Source of the DNA: Mycolicibacterium sp. CH28
Lineage (GTDB): Bacteria > Actinomycetota > Actinomycetes > Mycobacteriales > Mycobacteriaceae
DNA: 64,000 nt
Assembly (NCBI RefSeq): GCF_004745805.1
Contig: NZ_SRLQ01000001.1
Span: forward strand, 570,110-634,109
Reading direction: 5' to 3'
Part shown: piece after piece, positions 7,550 through 15,898 of the stretch
How positions within the stretch are numbered: the stretch's first letter is position 1
How the letters are laid out: each line of letters starts with the position of its first letter
Program-made: the position numbers and the translations under genes
Notes under the pieces: model-generated
Database searches by the model: none
The model's input: the letters and a program-made list of their open reading frames with translations, nothing else
What the model was told of the DNA's origin: nothing

Positions 7550-9388
7550 ATGGGTCGGAACAATGGGTATGCGCTGCCCAGCGGCGCTGCGCAGGATCGT
7601 CTGTCGACGTATCTGTCCAGTGACGGCACGATCGTCATTCCCGACGAGGTGACGGTCACGTCGTTCCTCGAAGGCAACGCAGCGGCTGAGCGTGACCGAG
7701 CGGCCTACCGTTTTGTCGACTACTCGCGCGACCGCGACGGAGCGTTCGAGGAGCTGAGCTGGCAGAACCTGGAGGTGGCGGTGCGTGCCGTCGGTGCGCG
7801 CCTTCGGCAGGTCACCGCGCCGAACGATCGAGTCGCCGTCCTGGCGCCCCAGGGTTTGCACTATGTGGTCGGGTTCTTCGCTGCCATCCATGCCGGCGCC
7901 ATCGCGGTGCCGCTGTTCGTACCCTCGTTGTCGGGGCACGCCGAACGTCTCAGGGCGGTGCTCGCCGATGCGCGACCGACGGTGGTCCTGACAACGACAG
8001 AGGCCGCCGAATCGGTCCGGGAGATGCTGCGGGTGGTTCCCGTCGCCGACCGGCCGCGGGTGATCGCCATCGATGCCGTCCCCGCCGCGTTGGCGCAGGA
8101 GATGGTCGAGATCGACCGGGGGGCCGATGACATTGCCTACCTGCAGTACACCTCCGGATCCACCCGGTCGCCGGTAGGGGTCGAGATCACCCACCGGGCG
8201 GCGTGCACCAATGTCGCCCAAATGATCATGGCCGGTGGGCTGGACATGGGTATTCGCAGCGTCAGCTGGCTACCGCTGTACCACGACATGGGATTGATCA
8301 TGATCATGTTCCCGATGCTCTGCGGTGGTCACATCACCCTGATGGACCCGATGGCGTTCCTGCGACGCCCGTATCGTTGGATCCGGCAGCTCTCCGCCGA
8401 GGCCAAGCACGGCCGGACCTTCGCGGCTGCACCGAATTTCGCGTTCGCGCTGACCGCCGAGCGGGGACTGCCCCCGGAAGGCGAAGCACCGGACCTCAGC
8501 AACGTCGTTGGACTGCTGAACGGCTCCGAACCCGTGACCATGGCTGCTATCGAGAGCTTCGTCAACGCGTTTGCCCCCTATGGTCTGCCCGAGACAGCGA
8601 TCAAGCCGTCCTATGGAATGGCCGAAGCCACATTGTCAGTGGCCAGCATCTCCGCGAATGCCTCGGCGTCGGCGGTGCATCTGGCCCGCACGGCGCTGGG
8701 GGAGGGCCGTGCGGTTCGCGGGGAAGCCGCCGGACCCGGCACTGTTTCATTGGTCAGCTGCGGTGGGCCGATCCCCAATCAGTCACTTGTCATCGTCGAT
8801 TCCGATGCAGGGGCCGAGCTGCCCGACGGCATGGTCGGGGAGATCTGGTTGTACGGCAACAACATCGGCCGCGGCTACTGGGGGCGTGTGGCCGAGACGC
8901 AACGGACCTTCGCCAACAAACTCCAGACCCGGCTGGGGCGTCACTCCCACGCAGAGGGGGTCCCGGACAACGGATGCTGGCTGGCAACGGGAGATCTCGG
9001 CGTCTACTTCGACGGCGAGTTGTACATCGTGGGGCGGTCCAAGGACCTGATCATCGTCGATGGGCGTAACCACTATCCGGTCGACATCGAAGAGACCGTT
9101 TACCGGGCCTCGACGGCGATTCGGGACGGCTACGTCGCGGCCTTCGCGGTCGAGTCGGCGGCCCGGCAGGGCGAGCAACTCGTCATCGTCGCGGAGCGGG
9201 CCATCGGTTCTGGTCGGCGGGGCGTGACCGACGTCGCCGGCGCGGTGCGGGCCGCCGTATCGCGAACCCACCATCTGCAGGTCGCCGATATCAGGCTGGT
9301 GCCTGCTGGTTCCATTCCGCGAACGACGAGCGGCAAGCTCGCCCGCAGCGCATGTCGAACCGCCTATCTGGCAGGCGAATTCGACTGA
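7550..9388 (+). CDS. fatty acyl-AMP ligase (FadD family, FAAL type)
   Basis: A 612-residue adenylate-forming enzyme. Motifs: the P-loop YLQYTSGSTRSPVGVEITH, the A4-A5 segment SWLPLYHDMGLIMIMFPML characteristic of FAALs, GYGMAEAT-type (here SYGMAEATLS), the hinge/ATP motif DNGCWLATGDLG, and DGRNHYPVDIE near the C-terminus, then TSGKLARSACR with the catalytic lysine. FAALs activate long-chain fatty acids as acyl-adenylates and pass them to a carrier protein of a PKS or NRPS, not to CoA. No PKS/NRPS lies in this window, so the acceptor is elsewhere. The convergent MmpL/MmpS pair fits export of an acylated lipid or peptide. ATG at 7550 may be leaderless. Confidence 0.88.
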   Translation: MGRNNGYALPSGAAQDRLSTYLSSDGTIVIPDEVTVTSFLEGNAAAERDRAAYRFVDYSRDRDGAFEELSWQNLEVAVRAVGARLRQVTAPNDRVAVLAPQGLHYVVGFFAAIHAGAIAVPLFVPSLSGHAERLRAVLADARPTVVLTTTEAAESVREMLRVVPVADRPRVIAIDAVPAALAQEMVEIDRGADDIAYLQYTSGSTRSPVGVEITHRAACTNVAQMIMAGGLDMGIRSVSWLPLYHDMGLIMIMFPMLCGGHITLMDPMAFLRRPYRWIRQLSAEAKHGRTFAAAPNFAFALTAERGLPPEGEAPDLSNVVGLLNGSEPVTMAAIESFVNAFAPYGLPETAIKPSYGMAEATLSVASISANASASAVHLARTALGEGRAVRGEAAGPGTVSLVSCGGPIPNQSLVIVDSDAGAELPDGMVGEIWLYGNNIGRGYWGRVAETQRTFANKLQTRLGRHSHAEGVPDNGCWLATGDLGVYFDGELYIVGRSKDLIIVDGRNHYPVDIEETVYRASTAIRDGYVAAFAVESAARQGEQLVIVAERAIGSGRRGVTDVAGAVRAAVSRTHHLQVADIRLVPAGSIPRTTSGKLARSACRTAYLAGEFD

Positions 9389-9676
9389 CTACTTGTTGCA
9401 GTTGATGGTGACGTAGGCCAAACCCTGGCTGCCGGCCGAGCCTGTGGTGTTGATGTCGGTGACGGTGCACTGCGACAGCGGGACGTTGGGGACGCCGTTT
9501 TCGTACTGCAACTGAACGTCGTAGCCCGCGGAGTCGAGGTCACGAATGGTGGCGGCCGCAGACTCTGAACCGGGCTCGGGGATGCTCGGTGGGTCGGCAA
9601 CGGCCAAGGGCGCCAGCGTTATCGACGCACCGGCGACGATCAGCAGTGCGGCGGCGTAGCGCAGTTCGAACGACAT
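9389..9676 (-). CDS. small secreted mycobacterial protein
   Basis: A 95-residue protein with an N-terminal signal peptide (hydrophobic residues about 6-25, cleavage near AVADPP) and a mature domain with two cysteines (SQCTVTDI, VTINCNK) that could form one disulfide. The mature part, with DLDSAGYDVQLQYENG, resembles the small secreted proteins of mycobacteria that carry a single conserved fold of unknown function. The start at 9676 has GGAAGG 7 nt upstream; a 20-residue extension is possible but lacks this site. The stop abuts the stop of the acyl-AMP ligase gene. Confidence 0.75.
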   Translation of the reverse strand: MSFELRYAAALLIVAGASITLAPLAVADPPSIPEPGSESAAATIRDLDSAGYDVQLQYENGVPNVPLSQCTVTDINTTGSAGSQGLAYVTINCNK

Positions 9677-9803
9677 CAGAGTCCTTCCTCGACGGCCGGC
9701 CAATGGGCCTATCGTCAAGGATGCATACAAAGTCATGGCCTGACTAGACGCTGTGCGAACGGGGGCTGAACAGGTGCTGAACAGCGCGTGTTCGGCGCCG
9801 GAC

Positions 9804-12689
9804 TCAATGCGGGAGGTCGCCGTGCGGGGTCGTGCTCACAGTCTGGCGATCTGTCGCATCCGGGGCCGACGGCCACGGTTGGGGGAGCGGGCGCTGGCGA
9901 ACACGCTGCGGCCACCAGAACCACCGGCCGAGAAGTGCGGCGATCGACGGGGTCATGAACGAGCGCACCACCAGGGTGTCGAACAACAGGCCAAGGGCGA
10001 TCGTGGTGCCCACTTGGCCGGCCACCTTCAGATCGCTGATCACCATCGAGGCCATGGTGAAGGCAAACACCAGGCCGGCGGAGGTCACCACCGATCCGCT
10101 GCCGGCCATCGCTCGGATGATGCCGGTGTTGAGGCCCGCGTGGATCTCTTCTTTGAACCGGGCCACCAGTAGCAGGTTGTAGTCCGAGCCCACGGCCAAC
10201 AGGATGATGACCGCCATCGCGATGACCATCCAGTGCAGTGGCAGCCCGATGATGTGCTGCCAGATCAGGATCGACAAGCCGAACGACGCACCCAGCGACA
10301 ACACCACCGTGCCCACGATCACCGCCGCGGCCACCACGCTTCGGGTGATGATCAGCATGATGATGAAAATCAGGCCCAGTGCCGCGATCCCGGCGATCAG
10401 CAGGTCGTAATTGGCGCCGTGCTGCATGTCCTTGTAGACCGAGGCCGTGCCACCCAGATAGACCTTCGAGCCCTCCAGCGGGGTGCCCTTGATGGCTTCG
10501 AACGCGGCGTTCTTGATCTTGTCGATGTGCGAGATGCCTTCCGGCGTCGCGGGGTCCCCCTCGTGGGAGATGATGAACCGCACCGCTTTTCCGTCCGGCG
10601 AGACGAACATCTTCAGGCCCCGTTTGAATTCGGGATTGTCGAAGACCTCGGGCGGCAGATAGAACGAATCGTCGTTCTTCGACGCGTCGAACGCCTGGCC
10701 CATGGCGGTCGCGTTGTCCTGCATGGCCTGGATCTGATCCTGCATACCACCCATGGTGGACTGCATGGTCAGCATCGTGGTCTTCATCTCCTTCATGGTC
10801 GCGATCATCGGCGGCATGATCTGGACCATCTTCGGCATGAGGACGTCGAGCTTGTCCATGTCGACGACCATCGACGCGAGATCGGCGCTGAGCGTGTCGA
10901 TTCCGTCGAGCGAATCGAAGATCGACCGCATCGACCAGCAGACCGGGATGTCGAAGCAGTGCGGTTCCCAATAGAGGTAGTTGCGGATCGGTCGGAAGAA
11001 ATCGTCGAAATTGGAGATGTTGTCCCGGATTTGGTTGGTGTCGGCGACCATCTGCTTGGTCTTGGTGACCATGCTGTGGGTGATCCCGACCATGTCCTTG
11101 GTCAGGGCCAGCATCCCCTCCATCGTGTCGATGGTGATCTGCATCTCGTCACCCATCTTCAGCATGTCCTTCATGCGGTCCTGCAGATAGGACATGTTCA
11201 TCGTCTGGGTGGTGCCCTGCATGCTGATGATGAACGGGATCGACGTGTGCTCGATGGGGGTGCCGAGCGGACGGGTAATGGTCTGGACCCGGCCGATCCC
11301 CGGGATGTGGAAGATCGACTTGGCGACCCGGTCGACGACCAGCATGTCCGCCGGGTTGCGCACGTCATGGTCGGATTCGATGAGGAGTAACTCGGGATTC
11401 ATCCGGGCCTGCGGGAAATGCCGGTCGGCAGCGGCGTACCCCTCGTTGGCCGGGATGTCCTTGGGCAGGTAGTTGCGGTCGTTGTAGTTGGTCTTGTACG
11501 ACGGCAGGGCGAGCAGCCCGACCAGTGCCAGCGCGATCGAGGCGACCAGAATCGGCCCGGGCCAGCGGACCACCGCCGCCCCAACCCGGCGCCAGGTGCG
11601 GGTGTTCATCTTGCGCTTGGGCTCGAACATGCCGAACCGGCTGCCGACGGTGATCAACGCGGGGCCCATGGTCAGCGCCGCAAGCACCACGACCAGCATG
11701 CCGATGGACAACGGGAAGCCCAACGAGTTGAAGTAGTTCAACCGGGTGAAGTGCAGGCACAGCGTCGCGCCGGCGATGGTCAGGCCCGAGCCCAGAATGA
11801 CGTGCGCGGTGCCGTGGAACATCGAGTAGTACGCGGTGTCGCGGTCCTCGCCGGCCAGGCGCGCCTCGTGGTAGCGCCCGATGAGGAAGATCGCGTAATC
11901 GGTCGCGGCGGCGATGGCCAGCGTCGTGAGTAGGTTGACCGCGAACGTCGACAGGCCGATGACGTTGTTGTGCGCCAGGAACGCGATGGTGCCCCTGGCC
12001 GCGGACAACTCCAGGAACACCATGACCAGGACCAGGATTGTCGTCATCACCGAGCGGTAGACCAGCATGAGCATCAGGAAGATGACGCCGATGGTGACGG
12101 CGGTGATCAGCTTGACGCTCTTGTCGCCGGCAGTGTGCTGGTCGTGGCTGAGGGCCGACGGGCCGGTCACGTAGACCTTGAGACCGGCCGGCGGCTGATC
12201 GGTGTCCACGATCTTGCGGACCGCATCCACCGACTCGTTGGCCAGCGCCTCGCCCAAATTGCCGGCCAGGTAGAGCTGGACGTAGGCGGCCTTGCCGTCG
12301 GAGCTCTGGGATCCGGCCGCGGTCAGCGGATCTCCCCAGAAGTCCTGGATGTGCTCGACGTGGGTGGTGTCGGCCCGGAGCTTCTGGACCAGGCCGTCGT
12401 AGTAGTGGTGGGCCTCCTCGCCGAGCGGCTTGTCGCCCTCGAGCAGGATCATCACCGAGCTGTTGGACTTGAACTCCTGGAAATCGGCACCGACGCGCTT
12501 CATCGCCTTCAGCGACGGTGCGTCATCGGGGGCCAGCGATACCGAATGCTGCTGACTGACCACTTCCAGCTGGGGAACGGCGACGTTGAGTACGACGACC
12601 AGCCCGAACCAGAACAGCAGGATCGGCACCGAGAACATTCGGATGAACCGTGGGATGGCCGGATGGACACCGACGTGATGGTTGGTCAC
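9804..12689 (-). CDS. MmpL family RND transporter (MmpL4/MmpL5 type)
   Basis: A 961-residue inner-membrane lipid transporter with the MmpL plan: one N-terminal helix, periplasmic domain D1 (about 40-205), five helices, then a second helix, domain D2 with a long Met-rich coiled-coil segment (about 490-690, many heptad-like MKxM/DxM stretches), and five more helices. Proton-relay Asp-Tyr pairs are visible in [16 protein letters not shown] and in [19 protein letters not shown]. The coiled-coil insertion and the four-base overlap with an mmpS gene place it with MmpL4/5 (siderophore and glycopeptidolipid export) rather than MmpL3. The cargo is unknown; the neighbouring acyl-AMP ligase points to an acylated product. 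Confidence 0.93.
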   Translation of the reverse strand: MTNHHVGVHPAIPRFIRMFSVPILLFWFGLVVVLNVAVPQLEVVSQQHSVSLAPDDAPSLKAMKRVGADFQEFKSNSSVMILLEGDKPLGEEAHHYYDGLVQKLRADTTHVEHIQDFWGDPLTAAGSQSSDGKAAYVQLYLAGNLGEALANESVDAVRKIVDTDQPPAGLKVYVTGPSALSHDQHTAGDKSVKLITAVTIGVIFLMLMLVYRSVMTTILVLVMVFLELSAARGTIAFLAHNNVIGLSTFAVNLLTTLAIAAATDYAIFLIGRYHEARLAGEDRDTAYYSMFHGTAHVILGSGLTIAGATLCLHFTRLNYFNSLGFPLSIGMLVVVLAALTMGPALITVGSRFGMFEPKRKMNTRTWRRVGAAVVRWPGPILVASIALALVGLLALPSYKTNYNDRNYLPKDIPANEGYAAADRHFPQARMNPELLLIESDHDVRNPADMLVVDRVAKSIFHIPGIGRVQTITRPLGTPIEHTSIPFIISMQGTTQTMNMSYLQDRMKDMLKMGDEMQITIDTMEGMLALTKDMVGITHSMVTKTKQMVADTNQIRDNISNFDDFFRPIRNYLYWEPHCFDIPVCWSMRSIFDSLDGIDTLSADLASMVVDMDKLDVLMPKMVQIMPPMIATMKEMKTTMLTMQSTMGGMQDQIQAMQDNATAMGQAFDASKNDDSFYLPPEVFDNPEFKRGLKMFVSPDGKAVRFIISHEGDPATPEGISHIDKIKNAAFEAIKGTPLEGSKVYLGGTASVYKDMQHGANYDLLIAGIAALGLIFIIMLIITRSVVAAAVIVGTVVLSLGASFGLSILIWQHIIGLPLHWMVIAMAVIILLAVGSDYNLLLVARFKEEIHAGLNTGIIRAMAGSGSVVTSAGLVFAFTMASMVISDLKVAGQVGTTIALGLLFDTLVVRSFMTPSIAALLGRWFWWPQRVRQRPLPQPWPSAPDATDRQTVSTTPHGDLPH

Positions 12690-13117
12690 GCCGACTTCAC
12701 CAAGCAGAAGGTCTGGGCGTTGACGCCCGTGGCGGTCTTCTCGTCCTTGAGTTCGCCGTTGACGAAGATGCGGCAGCCGATCGTGTCGGTGTCGCCCTGG
12801 GCGACGATGTTGGCACTGGCCGCCGGGGCGGTCGTGGTGAGCGTGAGCGACCAGGGCAGCGTGGTGTCACGCACAATCTGCGGCTGCGCGTCGAGGTCGA
12901 GATAGTTGATCGTCGCCACCGCACCCGCTGGACCGAAGATCTCGTAGGTGACCTGCTTGGGGTTGAACGGTTTGGTGTCGTTGGCCAGTCCACTGCCGGG
13001 TCGGGTCAGTTCGGTCTTACCGAACACCCCGTGCAGCCGAAATACGGCGAAGCTGGCCAGCGCGACGACGATCACGATGACCAGCGGTATCCATGCCCGC
13101 CTTAGTGCCTTGACCAT
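12686..13117 (-). CDS. MmpS family membrane accessory protein
   Basis: A 143-residue protein with one N-terminal membrane anchor ([18 protein letters not shown], residues 9-26) and a periplasmic beta-sandwich with [31 protein letters not shown] and the disulfide-prone pair IGCRIFVNG and QTFCLVKS. MmpS proteins work with MmpL transporters, and the gene overlaps mmpL by ATGA, so the two are made together. Transcription probably starts in the 13.1-13.3 kb region, which holds a tandem operator-like repeat. Confidence 0.92.
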   Translation of the reverse strand: MVKALRRAWIPLVIVIVVALASFAVFRLHGVFGKTELTRPGSGLANDTKPFNPKQVTYEIFGPAGAVATINYLDLDAQPQIVRDTTLPWSLTLTTTAPAASANIVAQGDTDTIGCRIFVNGELKDEKTATGVNAQTFCLVKSA

Positions 13118-13235
13118 AAAATCCTCGAGGAGGCTACGACGTCGATGACACGGACAGCGCGGACAATTCTGCAGCGCCGATCGGGAGGGTGCCCGTCCGT
13201 GTCATCTCGATCCCATCTTCTCGCGTCGCGACATG

Positions 13236-13269
13236 TTAGCCGACTTAACTGAGAGATTAGCTCACTTAA
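13236..13269. promoter_or_regulatory. tandem operator-like repeat upstream of mmpS-mmpL
   Basis: TTAGCCGACTTAA (13236-13248) and TTAGCTCACTTAA (13257-13269) repeat with a 21-bp period, two helical turns, so two proteins would bind on one face. The stretch is markedly AT-rich for this region and lies about 120 bp before the mmpS start. A repressor site for the exporter is the likely role; the regulator is not in the window. Confidence 0.5.
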
Positions 13270-13486
13270 TTGATTGCACGATACCCCGGGCGGCTCGCTC
13301 AACCGATTCGCATCCGGCATTGGTGCCTGAGGTTACCTCCGGCCCGCGGCGTGTGCTCGGACCCCGATCTCCGGCCACGCCTGTCGGGCCCGGTTGGGGG
13401 CCGGCCGGAACCCTGCGGGGGAGCCCGATTCGGGTGTGGCGCTACGAATTGTGCACGATGGCTGTCGCGATGGTGATTAGCTGGCC

Positions 13487-13492
13487 TACAAT
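13487..13492 (+). promoter_or_regulatory. -10 box of a probably leaderless transcript (DUF732 gene)
   Basis: TACAAT ends 7 nt before the ATG at 13500, placing the expected +1 on the A of the start codon. No Shine-Dalgarno is present. Confidence 0.5.
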
Positions 13493-13499
13493 CTTGGGC

Positions 13500-13835
13500 A
13501 TGAACGTAACGAGGCTTGCCATGGTCGCTGCGGCAATCGTCGCGGCGCCCATCGTTTTGGCCGCGCCGTCGCACGCCGATCCGGACACCGACTTCGCCAA
13601 TCAGCTGCACACCTTCGGGATCTACGGGCCGCGTGATTACAACGCGTGGATCGGCAAGATCACCTGCAAGCGATTGGCGACCGGCTTGGACAAGGATGCC
13701 TACGCGTCCGCCAAGTTCCTCGTGACCAATCTCCCGCTGGGCACCAACCAGGGCCAGGCGCTGCAGTTCCTCGGGGCTGCAATCGGTACGTACTGCCCTG
13801 ACCAGGTCGGGGTGTTGCAGAAGGTGGCCATCTAG
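13500..13835 (+). CDS. DUF732 domain secreted protein
   Basis: A 111-residue exported protein: signal peptide residues 1-24 (cleavage near SHADP), then a DUF732 domain with DTDFANQLHTFGIYGPRDYNA, a central cysteine (KITCKRLATGL) and a second near the end (GTYCPD), probably forming the family's conserved disulfide. DUF732 proteins are small secreted mycobacterial proteins of unknown role. The ATG at 13500 is chosen because the signal peptide begins there and a TACAAT box stands 7 nt upstream; the longer frame from 13233 is non-coding upstream sequence. Confidence 0.85.
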   Translation: MNVTRLAMVAAAIVAAPIVLAAPSHADPDTDFANQLHTFGIYGPRDYNAWIGKITCKRLATGLDKDAYASAKFLVTNLPLGTNQGQALQFLGAAIGTYCPDQVGVLQKVAI

Positions 13836-13843
13836 GGCACTTG

Positions 13844-14293
13844 ATGGCCCGCCCGGTCGATCGGACCCTGCACGAGGATGTCCCGGCCGCGCCCGACCAG
13901 GTCCGCGACCACTACGTCGACCTGACCAACATCAAGGACGTGCACCCTCTGGTGGTGGCCGTCGAGAGCCTCTCCCGCACCGAGACCAGCGACGGCTATA
14001 CGCAGACCTACCGGGTACGTGACCGCATCCCGCTGGGCGCCCTGACCCTTCCCGTCACCTACACGGCGCGGTTGGAGGTGCCGAAGGTCGGCCCGGTGAT
14101 CACGCAGGCCCGCCAGTTTCCCCGGGTTCAGCTGGATGCGGTGGTCACGTTCGACCCGATACCGACGGGGACCCGGTTGACCGAGCGCATCCGCTTCCGG
14201 GCGCCCTGGCCGCTGCTCGCGGTCACCGTCGATCAGGCGGTCGCCGCCCACACCGAGATGTTGGCCGGCATCCGCCGGCACTTCGGCACCTAG
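13844..14293 (+). CDS. SRPBCC (polyketide cyclase/START-like) family protein
   Basis: A 149-residue single-domain protein with the SRPBCC pattern: an N-terminal strand (VDRTLHEDVPAAPDQVRDHY), a helix and loop (TNIKDVHPLVVAVESL), a run of antiparallel strands ending TRLTERIRFRAPW, and a long C-terminal helix (VDQAVAAHTEMLAGIRRHF). The fold makes a deep hydrophobic cavity that binds lipids or polyketides; no specific ligand can be named. It starts 8 bp after the DUF732 stop (ATG 13844; a TTG one codon earlier is possible) and overlaps the convergent SDR stop by a few bases. Confidence 0.8.
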   Translation: MARPVDRTLHEDVPAAPDQVRDHYVDLTNIKDVHPLVVAVESLSRTETSDGYTQTYRVRDRIPLGALTLPVTYTARLEVPKVGPVITQARQFPRVQLDAVVTFDPIPTGTRLTERIRFRAPWPLLAVTVDQAVAAHTEMLAGIRRHFGT

Positions 14294-15030
14294 CCCGCAG
14301 TCTTACCGTTGTCGACGTTGTACACCGCGCCGTGGATGGTCGCGGCGTCGTCGCTGGCCAGGAACGCGATCACCTTGGCAACGTCGTCGGGGGCCATCAT
14401 GCCGCGGGGCGCGGCGATGCGCATGATGAGGTTCCAGTCGGCGTCCTCTGGCGTGGCGAAGTCGGTCACCTGTGGGGTCAGCATGCCGCCGGGACACACC
14501 ACGTTGACCCGCAGCCGGTCCTTGGTGAACTCGATGGCCAGCGCCTTGGTCAGCCCCACCAGCCCGTGCTTGGCCGCGCAGTAGCCGGCCGAGTAGACCT
14601 CACCCTCGATGCCGGCGATCGAGGCCACGTTGACGATGTTGCCGCCGACCTCCAGCAGGTGTGGCAGCGCGGCGCGGCAGAGATAGAACGGTCCATTCAG
14701 ATTGACCGCCAGGTCGTAGTCCCAGTCCTCGTCGGCCACCTTCGTGGTGTGCCGCATCTGGTGAAAGCCCGCCGCGTTCACCAGCACGTCGATCCGGCCG
14801 AACCGTTCGACGCACAAGGCGACCGCGTCCCGGCAGGCCTGCGCGCTGGTGATGTCCACCGACGCGTACGCGCCGCCGGGAACCGATTCGAACACCGTCG
14901 CCATCCGTTCGGTGTCGCGAGCGATGCCGAACACCGTGGCCCCCCGCGCGGCGAATACCTGCGCCACCGCGGCCCCCAGACCTGACGACGCACCCGTCAC
15001 CAGGGCGACCTTTCCGTCCAGTTGTGTCAT
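14290..15030 (-). CDS. short-chain dehydrogenase/reductase
   Basis: A 246-residue classical SDR. Visible motifs: the cofactor-binding TGASSGLG (residues 13-20), NAAGF (NNAG equivalent), the catalytic Ser in VNVASIAG, and the YCAAKHG block with the catalytic Tyr and Lys, followed by RVNVVCPGG. The Arg after the glycine motif (GIARD) and the missing acidic residue at the end of beta-2 suggest NADP(H). Substrate unknown; bacterial homologues oxidise or reduce varied alcohols and ketones. GGAAAGGG lies upstream of the ATG. The hexad/Cys-triplet gene ends 34 bp upstream on the same strand, so the two may be one transcript. Confidence 0.85.
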   Translation of the reverse strand: MTQLDGKVALVTGASSGLGAAVAQVFAARGATVFGIARDTERMATVFESVPGGAYASVDITSAQACRDAVALCVERFGRIDVLVNAAGFHQMRHTTKVADEDWDYDLAVNLNGPFYLCRAALPHLLEVGGNIVNVASIAGIEGEVYSAGYCAAKHGLVGLTKALAIEFTKDRLRVNVVCPGGMLTPQVTDFATPEDADWNLIMRIAAPRGMMAPDDVAKVIAFLASDDAATIHGAVYNVDNGKTAG

Positions 15031-15064
15031 GCCTCAACCCTTTCCGTGGGGGGTACGACATCAC

Positions 15065-15514
15065 CTAGGCGTGTACGTCGCGCAGCCCTACCGCATTGCG
15101 CAGTCCCGAGCAGTTGTAGCACCCGACGCAACCCACGCAGTCGGTGCATCGGACGCAGCCCACGCAACCCGTACAGCGGCGGCAGGCGACACAGGCCAGA
15201 CACGCCACGCACTTGCGCAATAGCACCGACAACACGGTCAGCACGCTTCCCGCGATGAGTGCGCTGCCCGCGGTGGCGACCGATCCAACGATGAGGGCAC
15301 TGCCCGCGGTGGCGATCGAGCCGGTGATGGCCGCGCTGCCCGCGGTGGCGATCGAACCGGCGACCGCCGCACTGCCGACGGTGGCGATGGATCCGGCGAC
15401 CACTGCGCTGCGCACGGTGCTGACTGATCCGGCGACGACGGCGCTGTCGGCGGTGGCGACCGAACCTGCCACCGTCGACGACTCGGGTGGTGTCGCTACG
15501 TCAAGAGTCTTCAC
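15065..15514 (-). CDS. serine-hexad repeat protein with a C-terminal cysteine-triplet array
   Basis: A 149-residue protein with two repeat arrays. Residues 15-98 are fourteen uninterrupted hexads of the form (V/I/T)-x-(G)-S-x-x, such as VAGSIA and TAGSAA; serine is at position 4 in all fourteen and alternate hexads begin with V/I and T, giving a 12-residue (36-bp) period. Residues 102-135 hold twelve cysteines, one at every third position (CVACLACVAC and on to CYNC). A short tail follows. Third codon positions are strongly GC-rich on this strand, so the frame is real. GTG start at 15514 without a clear ribosome site. The hexads suggest a beta-solenoid and the cysteines a metal or disulfide array; the last hexads with LTVLSVLL could insert in a membrane. 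I recognise no named family. Confidence 0.7.
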   Translation of the reverse strand: MKTLDVATPPESSTVAGSVATADSAVVAGSVSTVRSAVVAGSIATVGSAAVAGSIATAGSAAITGSIATAGSALIVGSVATAGSALIAGSVLTVLSVLLRKCVACLACVACRRCTGCVGCVRCTDCVGCVGCYNCSGLRNAVGLRDVHA

Positions 15515-15898
15515 ATTAGGAGCATGTCAGCCCGTGCGGGGTCGTGTAGGGGGTTTCGCGGCCAACGGCGTGATCGAGTCGCCGCACTTGCCCTCGGTGA
15601 ACGTGAACGGCCCAATGTCAACCGGATGCGTTGCGGCCTGGCCGCTTTCATTGCACGTAGTCCAGTGACCTGCTGGCCGGAGCCCGGGCGACCGGCTCGG
15701 TATCTGCAGCTAGAGCCGGTCGGCGAAAAAATTACGCGTGCGTGACCATGTGCCGGCGGGGGAGGTGTACGGGTCGGTGCTCGCCTTGAATTGGTACCGA
15801 GACGACGAGCACCTGATTGCAATCGCCCCCCGCGGGGTATTGCAGCCGGGATGCTCGGTCCGGGCGGAATTCGGCCCCTGACGGGGAAGGAGCAGCAA
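15515..15898. other. divergent intergenic region before the carotenoid operon
   Basis: 384 bp between the hexad/Cys gene and crtE. It should hold the crt operon promoter; the AT-richest part is GAAAAAATTACG near 15724. A strong GGGGAAGGAG ribosome site (15883-15892) sits 6 nt before the TTG chosen for crtE. No clear sigma-factor box could be assigned. Confidence 0.5.

Larger units (their letters stand above)
13118..13499. other. divergent intergenic region between mmpS and the DUF732 gene
   Basis: 382 bp without a convincing gene. It carries the tandem repeat at 13236-13269 on the mmpS side and a TACAAT box at 13487 on the DUF732 side. Open frames here are shadows. Confidence 0.5.

Noticed and set aside
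10233..11390. Long plus-strand frame opposite mmpL
   Set aside because: His/Arg/Asp-rich shadow translation of the mmpL coiled-coil segment; no ribosome site or family.
15221..15472. 36-bp periodic sequence resembling a repeat array
   Set aside because: Copies are contiguous with no spacers and drift like coding repeats, so it is not a CRISPR array.
15144..15668. Open frame on the plus strand opposite the hexad/Cys gene, itself repetitive
   Set aside because: It mirrors the minus-strand repeats and has poorer third-position GC; the minus strand gives the ordered hexads and Cys triplets.
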